Of a stretch of DNA of 64,000 nt, positions 10,500 through 21,194 are shown piece after piece (the first letter of the stretch is position 1; each line of letters opens with the position of its first letter). The position numbers were made by a program, and so were the translations under genes. Below the pieces are notes generated by a model, which worked only from the letters and a program-made list of their open reading frames with translations, did no database searches and was not told the DNA's origin. The stretch covers positions 74,257,203-74,321,202 of the forward strand of contig NC_085139.1 of the NCBI RefSeq assembly GCF_024139115.2. Reading direction: 5' to 3'. This DNA comes from Armigeres subalbatus. Taxonomy: Eukaryota > Arthropoda > Insecta > Diptera > Culicidae.

Positions 10500-11790
10500 T
10501 CTTTGCCAGAGAGAAAATTATCTCTGTTTTCATTTCGTTTCGTAGTTGACAGTCATGCTCTTTCTGTCGCAGCAGGGTCGAATGCATGTTAGATGGAAAT
10601 CTTCTGAGCGCTGAAGAATAACTCGGATTGTGATGGTTTTGTGGAAAGCATTTTATATGATGAAAAATAATGATGCTAATTATTTATTCTCCACTTATTC
10701 CACTTATTCAATATTCTCCACAATTCAAAAACAGATGCTCTCTAGAATTAACATGAAGTATTTAACTTAAACCTAGATTTAATAGAACAAATCGAATAAA
10801 TTTTCAAAGTTCAAGGGCCAATGCGGCAGACAATTTAAAACGTAGGAATGGTTGTAAAACGAATATATTTGATGAATAAACATGATTTCATAAATTGTTT
10901 CAATTCTGTTCCTTGAATGGCTTAATATACTTCGGATTTCAACATTCTTCACGTGGGACAACTGTACGATTTGAATGGAATGTATATATAAAGTAGAATA
11001 ACCTTAAATAAAACATGGATTGGTAATGCATTAATTAATCCAAAATCCAGTTTAAATTATATCACATTCACACGATTCGATTTTGTTAGAAGCTGTATCA
11101 TTGATTGTTGAGTAGAACGCAATGGTTCAGTTTCCATTTTTGAAAAAAAAAATAAATTGCTGAGTTGCTCTTCATACATGGAGATACTGGTGGAAATACA
11201 TTTTAGTTCGATAATATTTCTTGAAAATTGGTCCAATCGTCCTTTTTTTTTATTTATTTGTGAGAATTCCCAAAAGTATCTAAATTTTTCTATCAAATCT
11301 CCGTTCGATCATAATACAGAATCAAAATACTTTTTGAACTTAATAAAATATTTTGAGGAATAGTCTGATTCCCCGAAGAACGGCGCACCCAACTAATGAA
11401 TGTAGCTGCGCTCGTTATCCTTAATCAGAGCTTCAAATATTCATCGAAAATCCCTTTTCATATTTTTTTTTTATTTTTTTTTTCGTGGAAACTTTGTTCA
11501 GAAAAAAATGTTCGATTGTCGCCACACAAATGCTTGATTTCGCAAATTAAATTTTAAACCTCTCCTTGAATTCAACCCTGTATTAGCGTGCAAATGAGGA
11601 AACATGGAAACGTCAAAATATATTATCTTGCTGCAGTCTGAACACCTCGTAATAATTGGATACCCTCTCACTTAACAAAGTCATAAATAGCCCAATCTGA
11701 ATAGGCTATAAAATAGCTTCGGGTAGTATGAAAAACTTCCTTCCGCAAAGAGAGAAAGAACCGCACAGCACGAAAGCACGATGCGGTCTG
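10500..11790. other. Non-coding DNA, nothing recognised
   Basis: AT-rich sequence with several short open frames that show no family features. Poly(T) runs lie at about 11240-11250 and 11465-11482. Confidence 0.4.
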
Positions 11791-11797
11791 TCGTATA

Positions 11798-12091
11798 TTA
11801 TGCATAATTCCAAGCTATACATAGGCATCCACATTTATTTGTTAGGTGTACATGATCTTCTGCATATGAGGCTGTAAACATTTTCATTGCTATTTTTTTA
11901 CTATAGAACGCCAGATCATTTTCAGCCATCGTTCCGCCTTTTCGGATAGTGGTCTGTGCAATCAGTTTTGCCGATCGAACTAACAATTTTGATATAGAAA
12001 ATCTGGAAATAAATATCGGATGACTTATTTGGTTTATTATGAAAGTACCAAAAACTTTACTTACGCTCTTCGTGATTTTGCCAAGCATCAT
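11798..12091 (-). other. Possible small exon or pseudogene with intron-like signals
   Basis: On the minus strand a short frame starts MMLGKITKS and is followed at once by a GTAAGT donor. After 62 bases there is an acceptor (TTTATTTCCAG), then sequence reading SKLLVRSAKLIAQTTIR and KGGTMAENDLAFYS. A basic, mitochondrial-presequence-like N-terminus before a GG..xENxxF motif faintly recalls COX7C, but splicing as drawn puts the second part in another frame and the hydrophobic segment expected after the motif is absent. I would treat it as a decayed duplicate or coincidence. Confidence 0.2.
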
Positions 12092-12099
12092 AAGGGGTC

Positions 12100-13570
12100 A
12101 TTTTGCCATTATTCCTAGTATTTTGCAAATCTTAAGTTATTTGTTTAAATTTAAAATGGCCAAGTGTCTAAAAAATTGTCTTTTGAAAGCAGCAAAACCA
12201 CAAACACCGAATGAAGATGGTCGATGGCAGGGTCGATGATGGTCTTTTTTATAGCCTTGAAGAAGCACTTGATTTTTTTCCGCTTAGGTTTCTTGAAACG
12301 CGAAGTTTTGAATTGAGGAGACTTTGACAGCTCGTTCAGTTGTCAGAGTGTATATTTATTCATAGCCAGTATTGCCAAATCAAAAAAGTAAATAGCTCAT
12401 TTGAAAATTTTCTACCTCTCAGTCGGAAAATTTTAGCTTTCAAATCTACAATGTTTCGTTGACAAAACAAATTTCAAATTAAAAGTTTTGTTCTCACAGT
12501 AAACGTTTCGTTACTCGAAATCACTAGAAATGAACAACTTTCAAAACAAAAGTACAATGTTCTCAAAAGCGCCGGAGAAGTGTGTGAAAACTTGTTTTTT
12601 TCAATGCCCTTGAGAAGAAGTGAAGTGCAGTGATAAGCCCACCAAATCGCGAACGGCTATTAAATTGGCACGAAACTGCTGATTTATGCTTTAATTCGTG
12701 CCGAAAGGCATAGAACTCTTTGAAGAAACATGTTCATTATCACGGGAAGTAAATAAATATGCTGTGAGCTGGTTAGTAATTTGAATATCAAACTTTTGTT
12801 CGGTGCCGTTCGATGCATTCGAATGTTGGTAGGAGAGGAGTGCGGGAGGTATGGTATTGACCCGTGGAAGCTCCGGTGCCATATTGACTGCCATCGTGGT
12901 ACTCTTACAACTATGTCCTTAAAAACGCAAAGAAAAAATGTTCTAGCATAGGATGCAATGCTTGTTTTTCTCCTGGTTTATTTAAATGAGATGAAGGTGA
13001 ACATCGGTTGCAATTGAGCAACCGGTTAACTGCCCCTATTCGCATAAGCGTCCCATGTCAGTTTCCTCAACTTGAGAAATATGCCGTTGAATATTTCAAA
13101 CTCGTTTTACTTGGAGAACTAGAAAAAATTCTAATAAATCGATAAAACCAGCAACCTTTCTGAAAATTTGGCATAATATTCTTTATCTGTATACACTGCT
13201 ATGGGACTATAAAATAAACAATTATTACATTGATGTTCTGTGCGAGAGCGTATCAAAATCGGGAATGTGACTGGTATGCGAATGAATAGCAAGATGGGAC
13301 AGCACAAGTGGGCTTTAATTTTCAAATTTCTAGAACAAAACCTATTATTTTATCAGTTCATTTTAAGCATATTTCTGGAAGAAATCAAAATCGTCAAAAA
13401 TCGACATTGGACTCTTATGCGAATCGCGGCAGTTAACTCCATTGAAAACTGCACGCCAAAATAAACTTGACTCATCATCATGATTTTAATACCAGAACCC
13501 AAACTGTGGGTCGCGAAAGATAAAACGTGATTCATACTCTTGTTGGATGGCTAGAGAACAACAAATTTAC
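12100..13570. other. Non-coding DNA, nothing recognised
   Basis: No open frame here has features I can tie to a family. There is no clear repeat beyond short A/T runs. Confidence 0.4.
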
Positions 13571-13574
13571 GAAG

Positions 13575-13995
13575 CCAATTCTTTGTTTGTCAAATACAAT
13601 GACAATGTCTTCCAAAAAATATTCCAAATCTTACCCAAATGCAATCCAAAACTAAGCAGTATTGAGCTTCATTACTAATAAGATTTAAGAACAACCTTAT
13701 CAAGATAAGAAAATCCATGCTAATCCAAATTCAATCCAAATCAAATCCAATGCAAATTCAATCCAAAACTAATTCAAATCCAATCTAAATCGAATCCAGT
13801 CCAATCCAATCCAATTCCAATCCAAACTCAATCTAAATCGAATCAAAATTCAATCCAAATCCAAATCTTAACCAAGTCCAATCCAAATCCAAATCTAAAT
13901 CCAATCCAATTCCTATCCAAATCCAAACCAAATCCAATACAATTCAAGCCAATCCAAATCCAATTCAAATCCATTCCAAAACCAAATCAAATCCG
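13575..13995. repeat. Low-complexity ATCCAA-type tract
   Basis: About 420 bp dominated by degenerate 5- and 6-bp words such as AATCC, ATCCAA and AAATCCAATC. Phasing is irregular, so it looks like an old, slippage-derived simple repeat, purine-rich on the plus strand (A) with C pairs at regular spacing. Confidence 0.75.
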
Positions 13996-14396
13996 CACAT
14001 TGAATCCAACAAGTTTCGCGTATAGTACACCATCAACTAGTACTGCTAGCCAATAATTCCAAACTAATCTTACGCATAAAAAATTCGAACTTCCGAATAG
14101 CTTGATTTTTCAAATTCCATGATATCTGCTCCTACAGATAATCCCGCTATGGCTACTAAGTCAGTACATTCCAAGTTAAATTTCTAGGTAATATATTTGG
14201 CTTTCCGAACAGTTTCGAACTGTACAGCATTGAATATTTCTCTATTTCTCTCAGATTTCTTTACATCATTGCCCAACTGGTAGTCTCATGTACGTCGCCA
14301 AGTGGCTTCATGAAATCTAAATTTGTTTTAATCAAAATCAATTCTCACAGGACTTTGAAATTTTCTAGATCGTAAACCAATTTCGGTTCCATACGC

Positions 14397-15078
14397 AGCT
14401 TGTAGTTTTACAAACTACAATACATTTTCGGCCACCTTTCAGACACGCCTTATAGTTTTCTAAATTACAAACCATTTCCACCGATTTTCCAGACGCGCTT
14501 TGTAATTTTGCAAACCACAAACCAATGTCTTACGGTCTTCCAGGCGAGGCACACACAATTTTTCCAGCGGTCTTCTAGACGCGTCACCACAAACCATTTT
14601 TATATGGTCTTTTGCAAACCACAAACCATTTTCCGACGGTCTTCAAGACGCGTCTTGTGATTTTGCAAACCACAAACCATTTTCCGACGGTCTTCGAGAC
14701 GCGTCTTGTGATTTTGCAAACCACAAACCATTTTCCGACGGTCTTCGAGACGCGTCTTGTGATTTTGCAAACCCCAAACTATTTTCTGACGGTCTTCGAA
14801 ACGCGCCTTGTGATTTAGCGAACCACAAACCATTTCCGACGGTCTTCGAAACGCGTCTTGTGATTCAGCGAACCACAAACCATTTTCCGACGGTCTTCGA
14901 GACGCGCCTTGTGATTTTGCAAACCCCAAACCATTTTCCGACGGCCTTCGAGACGCGTCTTGTGATTTTGCAAACCCCAAACCATTTTCCGACGGTCTTC
15001 GAGACGCGTCTTGTGATTCAGCGAACCACAAACCATTTTCCGACGGTCTTCGAGACACGTCTTGTAATTTTGCAAACT
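14397..15078. repeat. 51-bp tandem array with degenerate left edge
   Basis: The unit is 51 bp, e.g. from GCGTCTTGTGATTTTGCAAA at 14650 to the same at 14701. The core at 14600-15060 is well conserved; 14397-14600 holds decayed units and the right edge ends abruptly at about 15078. Because 51 is divisible by three and the unit lacks stops in several frames, open frames of up to 165 codons appear, encoding a 17-residue repeat (FAKSQDASRRPSENGLW). I regard those as by-products of the array. Confidence 0.85.
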
Positions 15079-15419
15079 GAAATATATCACTTGTCACAAT
15101 TCAACCACTTTAATTCAACTCATCTCATGAAATCAGCTTTTTATTTTTTTTATTTTTTTTTTATTCTTTATTAAAGTGTTTTCATGAAATCAGCGACAGA
15201 ATCCAAAAAAATAGACTGGCTGGATCGCCAAAATGTGTGACCCTAAATGGCCGGAACTAAGTTGTGACAGCGACTCTCCGTGGATGCGTGTGCACGCCAC
15301 GGAGGTCTGACTAGAAGAGGCAAAGTCATGGCTTGCTGCTCGCCGATTGACACGCTGATGTGTGAATCTATTAACACACGCTGAAGGCATTTTACTCAAA
15401 CCCCACACACGTAGAGGTT

Positions 15420-16605
15420 ATGGACGGCCCATGGCTTGTGGGGGCGATGAACCGCAAACGCGATGGGCTTTCGGCCTTCGAGGTGGCGACGGAACAGCTG
15501 GACGCCATCATCGATTTTGCGTCATCGAAGCATAATATTAGTAAGGACCTCAAGAGGAGCTTGCTGAAACTTCGAATGTCGAGGTTGGACGCCAAGCTGG
15601 AGAGAGTGGTCGGGACGGACAGTCTCCAGGGGATGAGCTCCCTGGGGGCCGCTCCAAAACGCGGAGGGTTACTACCCCGAACAAGGGTAGTGGGGCTGAG
15701 AAGCTGAACCTCGGACAGGTACCTCTAAAACCGGGGGAGGAAGGACCTGGAAAGGTCCGTCCACCCAAGAAAGACGGTAGTAAGGGGTTACGGCAGGCTG
15801 AGAGCTCTCAGCCGCACCAGGCCAGGGAAATATAGGGGGATGACGAGAACAAGAGGAAACCGAAGACGTCAATGGCCGAAAAGAAGGCCCAGGAGAATGA
15901 GGGTAGCAACCAGTCTAGGGTAGGCGCCAATCGCTCCATGGGCGATGCCCTAGTCATCAAGACGGACGAGGCTAAGTAATCGGACGTCTGAAGGCGATGA
16001 GGAGTGACGTCAAACTCGGTGAACTCGGCGCCGACGTACGTCGAATAAGACGTACCCGGATGGGCGAGATGATCCTCGAGCTGAAGCGGGGCGTCTCGCA
16101 AAAGGGCGAGACGGTCAAGGTGAGGGCACTCACGACGGAGGTGAATCTAAGGGTTAAAGACCTGGACGAGATCACCGAAGTCGAAGAGCTCGTAACGGCA
16201 CTACGGCGACAGTGTGAAGTGGAGACGCCCACCGCAGCCGTGCGGCTACAGAAAGGTCCGGCAGGGACGCAGGTAGCATTGGTTCGGCTATATGTAGCGG
16301 ACACCTCCAAGGTAGTCAAGTTAGGCAGCGTCAAGGTGGGATGGCCGGTGTGCCGTGTGGGCATATACGAGCAACCCGAAGTTTGCTTCAAGTGCCTGGA
16401 GCGGGGCACAAGCAATGGGACTGCAAAGGCCCTGATAGAAGCAAGCTCTGCCGACGCTGCGGATTGGAGGGACATAAGGCACAATGCTGCACGAACCCTC
16501 CCAATTGTTTAATTTGTTCCAGCAAAGCTGCGAACAGCAAGCACCCCATGGGGGGTTCGATGTGCCCGGCGTTTAAGGCGTGGGTCAAGAGGCGCCATGG
16601 GGAAA
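15420..16605 (+). pseudogene. R1-like ORF1 (gag-like) with zinc knuckles, frameshifted
   Basis: The ATG at 15420 opens MDGPWLVGAMNRKRDGLSAF and a helical, charged stretch (DLKRSLLKLRMSRLDAKLER). The frame shifts near 15640 and again near 15980. From 15997 it reads the conserved pre-knuckle domain (QKGETVKVRALTTEVNLRV, AVRLQKGPAGTQVA). It shifts once more at about 16400 into three cysteine knuckles: CFKCLERGHKQWDC split over two frames, then CRRCGLEGHKAQC and CLICSSKAANSKHPMGGSMC. This arrangement is typical of R1/I-group LINE ORF1 proteins that coat their RNA. Confidence 0.7.
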
Positions 16606-16825
16606 TCACTTTCTACCTGACCCAGGTCCCAGGGTTACAGGCCATGGTTGCTTCAGACAGTATCTACACCGGTACGGACACTCGGCCTCGCCCGAGTGTC
16701 CGGTGTGCGCAGGTTTAGAGGAAACGGCGGAACACGTGTTGTTCGTGTACCCGCATTTTCGCACAATGCGTGACCACATGGCTAGTTCAGGCGCAAGTCG
16801 CAGTTCGGAGTCGGCTTCATGACTC
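16606..16825 (+). pseudogene. R1-like ORF2 C-terminal tail
   Basis: Reads TGHGCFRQYLHRYGHSASPE, then CPVCAGLEETAEHVLF, PHFRTMRDHM, the conserved C-terminal zinc-finger-like tail (C-x2-C...H) of R1-clade pol proteins. It follows the ORF1 tail with no RT between, which defines the internal deletion. The final His/Cys position is Tyr (FVYPHF where FxCPxF is usual), another sign of decay. Confidence 0.65.
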
Positions 16826-17169
16826 ATACTGGTGCCCTGTGGTCGAACTCCATCCTTTTATCGAACAAGTGGCCGCGCGAAGAACAACATGGTATCGTAG
16901 CTTTCGCAGCGTCGGTCAACCGGGCGGGTTCCGAGCCCGAGGACGGAAAGGAATCCTCGTCAAGGCTGGGGCAGGCGTAGGCACCGCGTCGGCAGGTCCC
17001 TCTGTGTGTTGGTGAATAGGCCCTATCGCAGAGAGGTCGATTTGGGGTGCACGCGGCATCCTCATTCTTGATACCAGCCGTGCAGAGGAAAGCAGGCGTG
17101 AAGTCGACCCTTCCCACCTTCCGAGAACATAAGGCGTGGTAAGGCCACCTGGAAAGCCGGCAATGCCGG

Positions 17170-17200
17170 TACAACTTTGTTGTACGAGGAAGGCAAAAAC
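17170..17200 (-). mobile_element. Terminal fragment of MITE family A
   Basis: GTACAACTTTGTTGTACGAG followed by GAAGGCAAAAA is the inverse of the 3750 end of MITE family A. Only the terminus is present, abutting the 3' part of the R1-like element. Confidence 0.5.
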
Positions 17201-17285
17201 GATGCCAAATATTTGCAAGCAGTTTTTTTGTCTACACTTTTTTGCCTTTCTCTTACTCTAAGTACTATAGCCTTTAATATATTCG

Positions 17286-17340
17286 GGCCAGAGGTGAGCC
17301 AGCCGAGGGCTGAAAACCTCTTAAATAAAGACGATAATAA
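17286..17340 (+). mobile_element. Extremely 5'-truncated LINE tail with 11-bp target duplication
   Basis: GGCCAGAGGTGAGCCAGCCG... ending TTAAATAAAGACGATAATAA is flanked by TAATATATTCG on each side (17275-17285 and 17341-17351). The same tail, with a GAGGTTAGCC/GGCT..CCTC hairpin and an (ATA)n end, occurs at 55890-55940. It looks like a 3'-terminal LINE insertion of only 55 bp. Confidence 0.75.
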
Positions 17341-17536
17341 TAATATATTCGCTCCAAAAACAAACTTTTTATCGGAGGCCCGGAGACCCAAAGTGTCATA
17401 GACCAATCGACTAAGCTCGACGGATTGAGGTGATGTCTGTGTGTTTGTGTATGCGCACCAAAAGTCTAGCACACTTTTTTGGTACTTATCCGAAACCGTA
17501 AGACCGTAAGACATAAAATGCATTCTATTTAATTAC

Positions 17537-18135
17537 TATTTTTTTATAAAAATAATAGTAGTTTGTGCAACTAGTTGCAAAAAGATGATTTTTTCAGCAC
17601 GAGTTGTACGAGTGCTGAAAAAATCGAGTTTTGCAACGAGTTTCACATGCTATTTTTTGCAATGACGAAAAATGGGCTTTAATACGATAAATCTGTACCA
17701 AAATGGTACAATTTTATTCACTTCACATGATCAATCTTGCCAAAATATCATGCTGCTGCTGGAAACAAACATATTCCATGTTATCGTGCCACATTGTATG
17801 CTCGACAGACCATAAAGCGATAGATAAACCTGCCTTTGCAGAATTTGATGTCATGCCCATTAAATTATTTCATTTATTATGTGACACGAAGAATACACTA
17901 TTTGAACACTCACCCAAGCTAATTGAGCTAAATGTGGTCATGTAACTACTGTTCCAATGCTGGTTTTCATTATAGCACCCAAATGAGTGCTATAATGGAT
18001 TTTATGCAACCCATGAACCCATGTTCATTAAAGCACCGATTTCATTGGTATGGAAAAGTAGGCCGTTTCATCACTCAAATGTAAACTGTAAACCAGGTAT
18101 TATGATCAGGAATTGCAAAAAATACTATTTTTCAT
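17537..18135. mobile_element. Probable palindromic element inside MITE A
   Basis: The ends AAAAATAATAGTAGTTTGTG and the complement of TTGCAAAAAATACTATTTTT resemble each other, and an internal perfect palindrome GATTTTTTCAGCACGAG...CTGAAAAAATC lies at 17590-17630. Boundaries are uncertain. A short open frame inside (17703-17945) has no recognisable product. Confidence 0.4.
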
Positions 18136-18510
18136 AAAAAAAGCGCATAAAAAGCCTAGCTCACTTTTTTGTACTTACCCTCAATCGATTTACTTGCAAC
18201 AGGTTGCAATCGACGGGAAATCCTGTCCCATTGTTTCCTTTTGAAAATTGGTCGGATTTAACTATGGGCTTTGAAGTTAGGGTCAAAATATTTTTTTATT
18301 TAACATACCACTGTACGAAAATGTAGCTCACTTTTTTGGTACTTTTCATAAACCAATTTACTCACAACAAGTTACATTCAACGGGGAATCCTATCACATC
18401 CTATTGAAAATGGCCGGATCGGTCTACGGGCTAAGCAGTTATGGTCAAAATAATATTTTTATTACGCGTGAGAAAGGCACAATTACCAATAGGTTGATTA
18501 ATCAGGGTTT

Positions 18511-19201
18511 TTACAGATGGGATTGACTTGCGATTCACGGCAGTGTAGTAGTTTCAAGTAATTATAGATTTCCAATCTTTCGATTGATGTTTACAAAGCT
18601 TTCTTTCAATGAATATAATAAAACAACTTATTTACAATGAGTCGTTAGTCAAACTACGCACTTTTCTAGTTATCCTACTTACTTGCTACATCTTTCTACG
18701 AGTCTTTGTCAATGTTAATAACTTTTTCTTAAGCTCATTAGTGTTAACTGCAGATTCTGTTTTCTTGTCACTATCAATTCATCAACGAATCACTTATTTC
18801 TTTTCTCTTATTTCTCTAAGCTTTAAGAAACGCCGACCATTTAGCCTTATCGTTCACATATATTTCTCAACAAGCGTGCCTAACACTGTCTTAGAATATT
18901 AAATACTTTATACTTATTTTCTTTCGATTCTAACCTAATCTAATGAAGTTCATCAATAACTGGACGTTCCATGTTGTACAAGCAAGCATTGAATAGTATT
19001 TTGTAAATCTGCACCAATTCTTCACGATTCAGAGGAATGTTTACCTAACTTTCCGTGGTTTGATCCATGAATAGTTGCGGAATTCCCGGCTGTGGCGATT
19101 GCCGTATCGCCCACAGACACCGGAGGAGATTCTTTTCTAAAGATTCCGAGTTCAATAATGTTGATGTCCGTGCGGTTTTGGGACGTTCTTATCCGCCTGG
19201 G
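18511..19201. other. 3' flank of the Methuselah-like gene, no other feature
   Basis: AT-rich sequence downstream of the receptor stop codon (minus strand). It should contain its 3' untranslated region, but I cannot pick out a single convincing poly(A) signal. Confidence 0.4.
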
Positions 19202-20505
19202 TCAGTAATCGCCTCCGTTCATGTAGGTCATCTCGTCGCCCCAGTCCGACGTTTGCGGAGGTTCGTTGTAGCAGCAGGATTTTTTCAGCAGGAATGTGAC
19301 ATGTTTCTGGCGAAGGACGCACACGTACATGATGAAGGGGGCTTGCAGGGCGTTCACGACAATGTGCGTGTAGAGCAGGGCGTCGTAGTGCAGCCAGGAA
19401 AGGATCAGAAACAGCCACGAGATGCTCATGATGAGGAAAATGAGCGAGAACATCACGAAGCTGGAAAAATAGAAAGATGTTAAATGACTGCATACATATT
19501 GACTGATTAATACTCACTTCCCCTTCAGTTTGTGGTGTATCCGACCGTACGTATTCATCCGGTTGATGAACTTCATCGTGGTGACGTAGAAGAATATGTT
19601 CACCAGAATGATGAACGCAATCGGAGTGAAGAACACAGCAATACCCAACCAACCGATGTTATCTTGGTCTTCGAAGATGCTTGAATTCCTCGCATCGGGT
19701 CCGTCCAGGAAAAAGTGAGAGAAAATCGCTACCGAAGCCATGGTAGCCGTTGCACCCCAAGCATAACCGGAGTACCAACAGTATTTGCGACCGTCGGTAA
19801 CTCGGAGGAAGACGTTACGCGCTCGGAATGTTTTCCAGATGTAGTAGCCCAAGCTGTTGAGCCAGAAGAAGGCACCGAGTAGACTGATGTAGAAGAAGGA
19901 ATCCGCTACGACGAAGCTGACGTGATTGCTGAATTCGGTGAATATCCGGACCAGGTCGGCTGCTTGACTTATTATGAGGCAGACTGTAATTGATGTGACG
20001 ATATTTCCAACCAGATCTCTGCGAATAACAGAAAAGTAATGTTGAATTCGTAATTATGTATGAATTAAAGTACACCAACCTGAGGGTAGGTAACACAAAG
20101 TAGATAATCGCCACCACCAGCAGGATTACAATAGCCATCCCGTGGCATATCGGGTTGATTATTTTACGCAGCAAAAAGTCCGTGTCCGTCCAACGGATTG
20201 CTTTCTCGGGTGAGCAAACCGTAGCGAAAATTCCCTCCGGCTGTTTCTCGTTGCTGCTCAGTGCCTTGTCCAGACAGTACTGACCCTGTTCGTAGTCGTA
20301 CTGGAAGGGCGCCTCGGTGTGAATCCTGGCCACGTAGAGGTGGTTCCACTCGTCTTCCGGCTCATTCCGGGCGTGTGGATCCAGTATCAGGTGACGCACC
20401 TTCCCATCCGGGAAAAGAATCAGCTTATCCTCGCTCTGTGGTTCGACGGCGATGGTGGTACCGCAAACGTGTGTGTGCATGGAATGGACGGATAAAATGA
20501 ACAAG
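19202..20505 (-). CDS. Methuselah-like G-protein-coupled receptor, 5' exons missing
   Basis: A class B-type GPCR of the insect Methuselah family, a plasma-membrane receptor. Minus-strand exons are about 20505-20080 (5' limit unresolved), 20018-19518 and 19460-19202. Introns are GTTGGT...TTCGCAG and GTGAGT...TTCCAG, and the splices keep frame (CTC AG|A GAT; GGG AA|C TTC). The first exon carries the end of the ectodomain (VCGTTIAVEP, LILFPDGKVRH, QYCLDKAL) and TM1 (GMAIVILLVVAIIYFVLPTL). Exon 2 holds TM2-TM5, including FFYISLLGAFFWLNSLGYYI and WLGIAVFFTPIAFIILVNIF. Exon 3 holds TM6, TM7 and a short cytoplasmic tail ending at TGA/TAA. All seven helices are present. No Met plus signal peptide precedes the ectodomain piece, so upstream exons are absent, displaced beyond the satellite, or lost. 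Confidence 0.85.
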
Positions 20506-20519
20506 TAATTTAACGCTTG

Positions 20520-20995
20520 TCAGACAACCTGAGCTCTGGCGTTGAGGTTTTAGCTTAGGTGCTCATTGGCAGCGGTGGCATCATTTTCACCATCAACCAA
20601 GAGAGCTTTGATTAGTTTGTGACACCACCACGTTTTGTGACATTGAAGCTGATGAGCCACAATACAATGAGCTCTGGTTTGTGGGTGGCGTCTGGCCTAC
20701 AAAGGACTCTGATTGGTGGATGGTGTTTGTTGAGGTATTACAGGATATGAATATGCAAGCTCGAGCACCAAGTTATTCCACCGACTTTTGTGTCGCAATT
20801 GAAGACATTCAAAACAAATCTAGTTTAAAATTTGTAATATTTTTTTATATATTTCTTGGGCTATGCAAAAAACTTAAACAACGCAAACAGTTTCAGTTTC
20901 ACCTTGTTGACATTTCTTTTTGAAATTTTACTTTTTTTAATCCTTAAGATTTCGAACTATCTTTTTTATTGCAACAAGATTTAACGCTGATAAAT
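20520..20995. other. Spacer between the receptor and the orphan exon
   Basis: No coding feature is convincing. If the receptor gene continues upstream, this would be intron. Confidence 0.35.
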
Positions 20996-21000
20996 TTTAC

Positions 21001-21128
21001 CTTTTCGTAGTGGAAGATAGGCCACTTTTGCATGGTGCCACAGTCTGGGGCCCCAATGATGTACTTGATGGCTTCGACCTGGATGTTCTGCTCGCCATTG
21101 CGTCCGGTGAATTGTGGTATCCATGAAG
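21001..21128 (-). CDS. Orphan exon with strong splice sites, product not recognised
   Basis: A 128-bp minus-strand exon bounded by a pyrimidine-rich acceptor (CTTTTAATCTTTACAG at 21129 upward) and a donor (AAAAG|GTAAAA). It encodes SWIPQFTGRNGEQNIQVEAI then KYIIGAPDCGTMQKWPIFHY. It enters in phase 1 and leaves in phase 0. It lies between the kB-type minisatellite and the receptor gene on the same strand, so it could be an upstream exon of the receptor, but the residues do not resemble the usual Methuselah ectodomain and the phase does not obviously join the 20505 exon. It may belong to an unrelated gene or be a leftover. Confidence 0.45.
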
Positions 21129-21194
21129 CTGTAAAGATTAAAAGAAAAATTAAATGAGTTCCGTGCTTACTTACTGACTTACAATGGACGTTAA

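Larger units (their letters stand above)
15200..17165 (+). mobile_element. R1-like LINE with a large internal deletion
   Basis: GC-richer than its surroundings. ORF1 begins at 15420 and ends in gag-type CCHC knuckles (16380-16570). After KRRHGEI the sequence passes directly into the C-terminal tail of an ORF2 protein (16610-16820), so endonuclease and reverse transcriptase are missing. The 3' non-coding part runs to about 17165, with no clear A tail. Element ends are approximate. Confidence 0.7.
17239..18510 (+). mobile_element. MITE family A, composite copy with two inserts
   Basis: Begins TTTTTGCCTTTCTCTTACTC and ends with GAGAAAGGCACAATTACCAA and a GGTTGATTAATCAGGG extension that is also present, inverted, at the 59714 copy. 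It holds an inserted 55-bp LINE tail (17286-17340) and probably a second palindromic element (about 17537-18135). The 18140-18480 part contains two roughly 190-bp direct copies of the segment starting TAGCTCACTTTTTT.GTACTT. Confidence 0.65.

Noticed and set aside
11798..12091. COX7C-like gene
   Set aside because: Resemblance is limited to MLG at the start and a GG..xENxxF motif; the splice phase does not fit and the membrane helix is missing. Kept only as a low-confidence feature.
14600..15097. 165-codon frame with 17-residue repeats
   Set aside because: Product of the 51-bp tandem unit; frames on both strands are equally open.
20261..20500. Plus-strand frame of 79 codons
   Set aside because: It is the antisense shadow of the Methuselah-like ectodomain exon.
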